Source: Miscanthus floridulus (lineage: Eukaryota; Streptophyta; Magnoliopsida; Poales; Poaceae). From it: a stretch of 64,000 nt of DNA. Both the position numbers and the translations under genes were made by a program. Below are positions 57,311 to 64,000 of the stretch, piece by piece. The DNA is taken from the NCBI RefSeq assembly GCF_019320115.1, contig NC_089582.1, positions 116,442,637 to 116,506,636 of the forward strand, given 5' to 3'. Positions within the stretch are counted from its first letter, which is position 1. Each line of letters begins with the position of its first letter. Below the pieces are notes generated by a model that worked only from the letters and a program-made list of their open reading frames with translations, did no database searches and was not told the origin of the DNA.

Positions 57311-58111
57311 CTATTTGATGTCGAGAGTGGCGCTGATCCTCAGCACCCAGTCATCGGGGCACGCAGGGTCGACTAGGACGAGTTTGACAGCCTCTACAGG
57401 CTCAAAAGTCCTGGCTCGATGCTTGGGCTTGGGCAGGTGGCTGCCGAGTCGGTCAAGGTCGATGATGAGGGTCTCAGCCTCCATGAGAGCCTCGGCGTAC
57501 TCGATGCACTCGACATTGCATTCGTATGCATGTTCGTACGTTGACTCAATCGTGATGATGCCATTGGGACCTGACATCTTGAGCTTGAGGTAGGTGTAGT
57601 TGGGGACCACCATGAACTTGGCGTAGCACGGCCACCCCAGGACGGCATGGTAGGTTCCTTTGAACCCAACCACCTCGAAGGTAAGGACCTTCTTGTGGTA
57701 GTTGGAGGGGGTGCCGAAGCAAACGGGAAGGTCGATGCGCTCGAGGGGTCGCGTGTGCTTCCCCGACACAATGCCATGGAAAGGTGTGGCATCACCTCGG
57801 AGCCGTGACTGGTCGATCTCCAGGAGCTCTAGGGTGTTGGCGTAGAGGATGTTGAGGCCACTGCCTCCATCCATCAACACCTTGGTGAGTCGGGTGTTGC
57901 CGATGATCGGGTCAACAACAAGTGGGTACTGCTTGGGATTTAGGACATGGTCGGGGTGGTCATCCCAATCAAAGGTGATTACTTCCCAAGACCAGTCGAG
58001 GTATCGGGGAGTGGCTACCTTAACCGAGAAGACCTCTCGGCATTCCCTCTTTCGCTGGTGCGCCGTAAGGCATGCCGAGGGTCCATCAAAGATCATGAAG
58101 GCGCTGTGCAC
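57311..58111 (-). pseudogene. Tat element protease region
   Basis: A 266-codon frame contains LTKVLMDGGSGLNILYANTLE. It is the retropepsin active site in the DGGS form usual in Tat elements instead of D(S/T)G. A flap-like region (TYHAVLGWPCYAKFMVVPNY) follows. It would process the Gag-Pol polyprotein. The frame ends at a stop before RT. Confidence 0.75.
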
Positions 58112-58139
58112 CTTAGGGAACCCTTCGTCCTTATCGTCG

Positions 58140-59863
58140 TCCCGGTCGCCGATGCCCTTCTTCTTGGTATCATCGTCGGGGAGCCCGAGCTTGGTGTAAT
58201 AATGCTAGAGCATGGTGCAATCCATGAGGGCGTGCCTCACTGGGCCCTGGTGATAAGGGCAGGGCTTCTTTAGCATGTCGTCAAAGAGCCCGGGGCACCT
58301 AGGGCCTTGGGGATTCTTGCGCTCCGCTGCAGTGACTAGATCAGCCTCGAGCATCTCCTGCTTCCCCTGGTGACCTTTTTTCTTTTTCCTGGGGAGGCGG
58401 GGAGCCGAGGCCTCGGTGGCCTCGTCCCTCCGCTTCCTCTTGGCATCGTTGTTGGGGAAGATGGCTCCAATAGCCTCTTCGCCCGAGGCAAAGTTGGTGG
58501 CGATATCGAGGAGCATGGCAGCTAATCGTGGCACGTTCTGGCCTAACTCTCAGACCAAGTCTCGGTAGGTGGTGCCGGAGAGGAAAGCCTAGACGATTTC
58601 TGAGTCGCCGATACTGGGCAACTTGGTGCACTATTTGGAGAAGCGCCGGATGAAGTCTTGGAGAGACTCGTCCAGTTTCTAGTGATAGCTCTTAAGATCC
58701 CAGGAGTTTCCAGGGCGCACGTATGTGCCCTGGAAGTTCCCGATGAAGACCCTAACCAAGTCACGCCAGTCATGGATCTGTGAGGGAGGAAGGTGTTCGA
58801 GCCAGGCACGTGTTGAGTCTAACAGGAGCAAGGGGAGGTTACGGATGATGAGCAGGTCATCATCCGCGCCGCCTAGCTGACAAGCCAGGCGGTAATTAGC
58901 AAGCCAGAGCTTGGGGTTGGTCTCGTCGCTATACTTTGTGAGGTTGGCCGGTTGGCGAAACCGGGCTAGAAACTGAGCGTTGCGGATGGCCCTACTAAAG
59001 ACTAGGGGGCCGGGCAGTTCGAGAGAGGGACTATGGTCCTCCTCACTGTCATAGCAGCTACCCCAATGCGGATGGTAGCCTCGGGCAGGCCCCTCACTGT
59101 TGTGGCACCGTCGTCGGCTGACCACCTCGTGGTTGCCCTGCGCCTCGCATTGGTTATCGAGGTGGTTGTGGACCGAGGGGACCCTGTTGATTGTCAGCGC
59201 CCGAGCGGGCTCGAGATGAACCGAGGCCTCCCTATCTTGCCGATGCGGTGCCAAGGGGAGGTCCGAGGCGGCTCCACGCCACCGGGAGGCGGAACTCTCG
59301 GCCTACTGCACTGCGGCGGTCTTGAGAAGATCCCGGAGCTCGCTGCGAACCCGTCGCCCTTCCTTGGTAGAGGGCTCGGGCATCGCGCGCACTAGCATCG
59401 CCGTAGCCGTGACATTCTGGCTAGCGCGATTGAAGATTGGGGGACGATTGTCCCCTTCGTCGTCGTTGATGTGGTGGTGCACGTCGCGAGCCCGCCACCG
59501 GGCTCCTCCGCCATCACCACGGCCCTATTGCTCCTGCTCGAGAGTGTTTCGGAGCTATTGCAGAAGGAGTCGATCTTGCTCGACCTTGGCCTGAAGCTCA
59601 CGGAGCTGCTCTAGGTCCAGGCATCAAAGTTGTCCAAGGGCAAGGTTCTCATTCTGTGCTACTAGTGGGACAATGCATGAGGGCGTGGCATCGCTCGTTC
59701 CTTGATGAAGCAGAGTATGGTTGCCTGCCCCCTCGTCCTCATCGCCCATGCTTGGCATCCCAAGTCCGACGTGGAAGCACTCATGAGCGGGATCATAAGT
59801 ACCTTCATCGTTAGAGTCGGAGTAGCTAAAACAATAGTCACTCGTGGCCAGGAAGCAGCGCAT
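58140..59863 (-). pseudogene. Tat element gag (broken)
   Basis: An acidic N-terminal region (from about 59863) precedes the Retrotrans_gag-like domain, with LTKYSDETNPKLWLANYRLACQ, DLLIIRNLPLLLLDSTRAWLEHLP and WRDLVRVFIGNFQGTY (58960-58720). A basic stretch and a small zinc-binding motif, CPYHQGPVRHALMDC (near 58250-58210), follow. In-frame stops lie near 59624, 59308, 58680 and 58205. The function was formation of the virus-like particle. The leader 59864-60534 has no recognisable gene. Confidence 0.75.
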
Positions 59864-60534
59864 GCTTCAGGGTCACGAAGTCTGGAGAAATCCGCTCCGG
59901 CCCCCGCCTCGTCCTCCTCTGAGGAGTCGGCGTGGGAGTGAGTCAAAGTCGTGGTACCAAAGTGGAGGGCGAAGCATTGGTGGTGTCCTGAGGGCTCCAT
60001 GTGAATGGAAGCGTAGGCATAAGCATAGGAGGCGATGACATTTCTCAACCCAAAGGGGTACGGAGATGGTGCCATCGCCAGATTCTGCTTTGCCAGAGCC
60101 GATGCCTCAGGAGGTGGCAGAGCAGAGCTCGGTGACGGGGCGTTGCCACACACCACCGGCGTCTCTCCCTTGTCTAGGCTTAGGCCAGATAGGTCCCCAA
60201 CCAGGGACCTTGTGCCAACAGCTAGGCACAGGATACTGGTGGAGCGCGGTGTGTCGTCCTAGGTTCGCATGGTGTCGGCATGGCCCCACTCGCGTCACGC
60301 CTAGCGAGCGTGACGAGAGTGGCCGCCTGGGCACCGCCTACGCCTGGGCTGTGGGTGCATGATGTCATCGTCAGTAGGTGGGGCTTGGGGTGTGAGGAGT
60401 ACCATGTCGTACTCATGCCCTAGAGACATGAACTCTAGGCTCCCAAACTAGACCACCGTGCCGAGACGCAGTAGTCGTACAGGGTCTGCCATCCGGAACT
60501 TGTTGGGATGACAAAGCTGACACGTAGAGTCCCC

Positions 60535-60551
60535 TACCTAGCACACCAACT
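60535..60551 (-). other. Probable primer binding site of the Tat element
   Basis: The minus strand next to the LTR reads TTGGTGTGCTAGGTAGG after one G. Grass Tat elements have TTGG(T/C)GCGCCAGGTAGG here, so this looks like that site with two C-to-T changes. I did not assign the tRNA. Confidence 0.55.
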
Positions 60552-61874
60552 ATCGGTGTTTTGGACCGGGGGGGTCCTCAACCAACTAGTAAATTTGTAC
60601 TGCATGTACCCAATCTTGGATGGTGATGCAAAGAGACACAAGGTTTATACTAGTTCAGGGAATCGGTGCCCTACATCTAGTCTGAGAGATCGATCTTGTA
60701 TTCCTTGCACCGAAGTGCTTGTAGTAGGGGGTTATAAGTTGGGTGAGAGAGTGAGCTAGTCCCAGGTCTCGGCATGGAGCGGTGTAGGCTACTTGAGATG
60801 TTGCTCTCAGGCCGTGGGAGAGTGTGCGTGAATTGAGTGAGTGTGTTTGCGTGAGTCTAGGTCTAATTACCCATGTCCCCCTCGAAACGGCCTTGGTCCC
60901 TCCCTTTTATAGTTGAAGGGGGGACAAGGGTAATACATTTGCTAGTTACACAACGTCATGTGGATGGAGGCGGCGTGTCCGAGCCCTGTAGCCTGTTCCT
61001 ATGGCGGTGTGGCCATGGTGTGGTCCATCCTTGAAGTACTAGGGCGACACGCCGGTCACATCCGATCCTGTGTGTCATGGATGCTCCAGTGCTATCTCGA
61101 AGCAGGCATGGAAGTCGGCGTGTTGGTCATCATGCGTTGACTGCGCGGGAAGCCGTGGCTCAGTTGGTGCTGAGACTGGGCCATCATGGGAGGCTCAGCA
61201 GACATGAATCCCGGAGTTGCTGAGACCCTGAAGTGGATTGCCGAGGCTTAGAGGGAGTAGTTGGTGACATACGCTGATTCCGAGGCTATGGTGTCCCAGA
61301 CTTGACCTCCCATGCCGTGTTGTCTTCGGGGCGGGGGTTAGGTGGCACAGTGTAGTGCAGGCACTGATCGTGGGTACAGCACCAGAGCACAGTGGCCGGT
61401 AATCCCCGCCGTGCCCGGTCCAGGACGGTATGGCGTAGACGTGACTTCCTGTCTTATCAACCGTTCTGCAGTGTCGAGCCGTCGTCTGGCAGATATTGCG
61501 GGAGTGGTTGGCGCATTAATGGAACATGACGCGTTGTTGGGGATACTGGCCAAGGCAAAAGCGACGGGTCGTTGCCGAGCTGGCTTCGAGCGAGACGGAG
61601 AATCGACATCTCGTCCGAGGCTTTACGTGTGGGGCCTTAGGCGAGATAGAGAATCGGTTCCTTGTCAAGGCCCCCAGCGCGAGGCCTCGCACGAGGCGGA
61701 GATTTGGTAGGCCGCTGAGGCCTCCCGTATGAGGCCAGGAGCGAGGCGGAGAGCCGGTGGGTTCGGACGAGGCCGGGGTTTAACAAATGGCTTATCTTTT
61801 GGCTTGTTTTTTGACAGCGTTTAAGTGATTCTTTTGGTATGCGCTCGGGGTACCCCATCTTATGGTACCCGACA
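60552..61874 (-). repeat. Tat element LTR (sense 5' LTR)
   Basis: It matches 33090-34415 throughout. Its first two bases are TA instead of TG, a G-to-A change at the terminus. It ends GGTACCCGACA, followed by the TGGCG target duplication. Confidence 0.92.
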
Positions 61875-62782
61875 TGGCGGTTCTGTGGTTGTGAGCTATT
61901 GGACTAATGAATCTAAAGGAACTAAGCTTGAATCGGTCCAGTTCCAACTCCTTTCGTTGGAGGGAGTGCATCCCCTTTTATAGATGAAGGGGATGGCTTT
62001 ACAGGTGAGAGGGAGAGGGTATGGATGCTTTTAAGCCTTATTGCCCACGCCAATGAGGATTGGATAATGGTAAGCGCCCACAACACTGTTGATCTCACTG
62101 TAGAATGTCAGGTGCACATGGGAGGTTGTGCTATCTTCTTCAGGAAGGGTTGATGTCAGTACCTACAAAATACTGTTGGATGCCTAGAGGCATGTGAGGA
62201 GTCTTACCACGTCTACCGGGTATGGTGAATCTTGGCGCCTACAACACTATTAATGCCCAGAGGCATGTGAGGGGCTTTTTGCCATATGGGAGTACAGCGG
62301 CGTCTACAATACTATTTATGTCAGGTGGCTACAGAATACTATTCCATGCAGGGTATGGTCCTTGATACAGTGGTTTTGACTTGCGAGCCTTGCCTTGCCT
62401 TTCTCCGCACGTCTTCTAGTTCCTACCGAGCGGGCGTCCCTGGTCGAATGGCTCCAGTCGGCTCTGAGTGCGCCAGTCGGAGAAGAGCGGTGAGCAGGGT
62501 TCCTACGAGCCCTGGTCGGAGGGACGTGGGGTCGGAGTCAGAAGTAGGGCTCGGGGTAGGCCTTCCGATCAGAGAGGCCATCCAGAGATAGCCGAAGCCC
62601 GAATTGAGTGCTCCGGTCGGAGAGGTGGGCCAAAGTAGTTGACGACTGGGTGTTGCTCTTCTTGGGCCAGGCCTTCTGGTCGGTTGCTGGATCGTTCCTT
62701 TGCCCTATTGTTTTTAGACTCTTGGGCCGAGCCTTGGCGCAGAAGCCGGTCCCCGAGGGACCCCGGGTTTATGAACCTGATA
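61875..62782 (-). repeat. Outer gypsy LTR, right segment
   Basis: It continues the LTR begun at 32780 after the Tat element and its TGGCG duplication. It ends TATGAACCTGATA, the inverse of the TGTCAG start with one change. Together the segments give an LTR of about 1.2 kb. A purine-rich minus-strand tract (GGGGGCTCGGGGGCTCC) follows directly, so this is the sense 3' LTR of a minus-strand element. Internal near-repeats occur (GAGGCATGTGAG near 62190 and 62260). Confidence 0.75.
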
Positions 62783-63037
62783 GGAGCCCCCGAGCCCCCG
62801 GGTGATTCGGGTAGAATCGTCTGGGGGATTTTTTTGTCTTGCTGACGGGTGCGCGCGAGTGCATCCGTGGGTGTTGCCCCTGAGCCCCTGGGCGGTTCGA
62901 GCATAACCGTTTGGGGGGTATTATTTTTGTGGGCGTGTGTGCATGTTTTTAGTTTGAGATAGAATTTTGTCAACCAAGGCGTCGCTGTGCAGCCAAGGTG
63001 TTTTTAGGCGCGAAGATTGGATTGAAACAGAACTTAC

Positions 63038-63300
63038 TGATCCTAGAGTCGATGCATGCCGTAGATCGGGTGAGGAAGTTAGTTCGAATGCGAGAGAGCT
63101 CATTGATCCTGGCGTCGATGCGTGCCATGGGATCGGGCGAGGAAGTTAGTTTGAACACGAGAAAGCTTACTGATCCTAGCGTCGATGCGTGTCGTGGGAT
63201 CAGGCGAGGAAGTTAGTTCAGACACGAGAAAGCTCACTGATCCTGGCATCGATGCGCGTCGTGGGATCGGTTGAGGCAGTTAGTTTGGACAAACCCTAGC
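63038..63300. repeat. 67-bp tandem repeat, about four units
   Basis: Units start TGATCCTxGxxTCGATGCG at 63038, 63104, 63171 and 63238 (spacing 66, 67 and 67 bp). Each contains GAGGAAGTTAGTT and an ACGAGAAAGCTCAC-like end; the last is partial. Degenerate echoes (CCTAGCGTCA, GTGCCGTGGGACC) continue to about 63420. Confidence 0.88.
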
Positions 63301-63528
63301 GTCAGTGCGTGCCGTGGTTTCTAAATAGTTAGTTTAGGGGTTGGACGAGACTGAGACCGTGGGTCCTAGCGTCATTGCGTGCCGTGGGACCGAGCGGGTT
63401 GGAGCCATGAATCCTAGCCTCGGCACAGCCTGGGCAGCCGAGGTAGTTAGTTTAGTTAGTTTTTCACACGAGTTCGGAGTCACTGTCCCTAGATTTTTGG
63501 AGCGCGGTCGGAAGTAAAGCCGTTATGT

Positions 63529-63715
63529 GAGTTTGGAGTCATGGTCCCAAGCCATAGCCGAATGTCATAGATCCTATTGACACGAGTTTGGAGTCGTGGT
63601 CCCAAGCCATAGCTGGATGTCCTAGATCCTCGGAGTCATGGTCCCAAACCGTAGTCGGATGTCATAGATCCTATCGACGTGAGTTCGAAGTCGCGGTCCC
63701 AAGGTTTTTGGCTTG
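63529..63715. repeat. About 50-bp tandem repeat, three to four units
   Basis: Units start GAGTTTGGAGTC at 63529 and 63584, with variants near 63632 and 63681. Each contains TGGTCCCAAGCC and a GATGTCATAGATCCT-like phrase. Spacing is 55, 48 and 49 bp, so the array is irregular. Confidence 0.8.
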
Positions 63716-64000
63716 TGCCCCCGAGCCCTATCGGGCCTTCGCGTGGGTCGATGTGAGTTTGTGTGCGTTACCCCATCTGGTTCCTCACAACTAGAGGGGC
63801 TGAGTTTCATCGCTTGTCCCAATTGCTCGGGCTCGAAGACTAGCTCGGTGAGTTCGCTAACTGGTGTGATCGAGCGGAATCCGGGTCCGTCGTTCATGAC
63901 GGGGTCAGCATAGCCCTCTTGTGACATTCCACTACTCCTTTACCTACAACCCAGTAGATGCCTAGGTCGTTCCAAAGACCGACCTAGGTGGCCTAACGGC

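Larger units (their letters stand above)
33090..61874 (-). mobile_element. Tat-lineage Ty3/gypsy element (28.8 kb with its nested insert)
   Basis: The LTRs 33090-34415 and 60552-61874 (1326 and 1323 bp) are flanked by identical TGGCG at 33085-33089 and 61875-61879. Removing the nested chromovirus leaves about 15.8 kb. Minus-strand order from the 5' LTR: PBS, gag, protease, RT-RNase H, a second RNase H, integrase. A long region follows with a convergent plus-strand gene (aORF, Transposase_28 type), tandem repeats, PPT and 3' LTR. The aORF and the archaeal-type second RNase H are hallmarks of plant Tat elements (Grande, Retand, RIRE2 types). By eye the first 365 bp of the LTRs differ at about 22 sites (6%), so it is older than its insert. 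Confidence 0.9.
62783..64000 (-). mobile_element. Outer gypsy element, 3' noncoding interior (runs off the window)
   Basis: No gene was recognised. The first part (near 62845-62895, GGTGCGCGCGAGTGCATCC and CCCCTGAGCCCCTGGG) matches a module next to the PPT of the Tat element (34527-34573), so this is another Tat-related family. Two tandem repeat blocks follow. The end (about 63700-64000) is GC-rich without an open frame of note. Confidence 0.65.

Noticed and set aside
63038..63300. 67-bp tandem array as a centromeric satellite or CRISPR array
   Set aside because: Only about four units with no unique spacers, inside the noncoding 3' region of a gypsy element.

Overview
This window is plant nuclear DNA, very probably from a panicoid grass (Sorghum, Saccharum or Miscanthus type). 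The evidence is a GC-rich grass-style UDP-glycosyltransferase gene with a short GT-AG intron, Stowaway and Tourist MITEs typical of grasses, two CACTA transposons of grass families, L1-type LINEs, and deeply nested Ty3/gypsy retrotransposons. I see no rRNA, tRNA, CRISPR array or prokaryotic feature. One host gene looks intact (13585-15081). Almost everything else is transposable element sequence.

Layout. 1-11555: a minus-strand LTR element with LTRs of about 4.56 kb and a 4.65 kb interior without recognisable coding domains (LARD-like), inserted in an older LTR whose right end is at 12826. 12827-13338: a Tat-type LTR scrap and two MITEs. 13585-15081: a UGT74-like glycosyltransferase. 15082-18600: spacer, two LINE tails pointing in opposite directions, and two Tourist-like MITEs with TWA target duplications. 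18670-19156: the 5' part of a second UGT, broken by a CACTA element (19157 to about 20.8 kb). About 20.9-32.6 kb: an L1-type LINE split by a second, complete CACTA element (22574-30546, TSD TCC) that carries remnants of both transposase genes and a long palindrome. 32780 to the window end: a three-level nest. An outer gypsy LTR (32780-33089 plus 61875-62782, interior to 64000) holds a Tat-lineage gypsy element (33090-61874, TSD TGGCG), which holds a Tekay-like chromovirus (40355-53346, TSD CCAAC/CCGAC).

How the parts work together. The Tat element has gag-pol on the minus strand and a convergent, plus-strand, intron-containing extra gene (aORF) starting near 36.7 kb. The chromovirus insertion cut the last exon of that gene. 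The chromovirus has a minus-strand gag-pol in one frame, stopped by six nonsense codons that are all explained by C-to-T change. Upstream it has an intact 189-residue ORF in another frame.

Most interesting observation. The N-terminus of that intact ORF (ATG at 49351, minus strand) closely resembles the histone H3 tail, including the K4, R8-K9-S10-T11-G12, K14 and PR-x-QLA positions. It is followed by a predicted coiled coil and an acidic tail, with no histone fold. The same element encodes a chromodomain at the end of pol, the domain type that reads methylated H3 tails. A retroelement with both an H3-tail mimic and a chromodomain is the best candidate here for an undescribed system. Second is the roughly 500-bp-arm palindrome inside the CACTA element, a possible source of hairpin RNA.

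All identifications come from reading the sequence and translations by eye. No database search was run. Element boundaries with paired termini and TSDs are firm; divergence figures are by-eye counts; functions of the novel items are inference.
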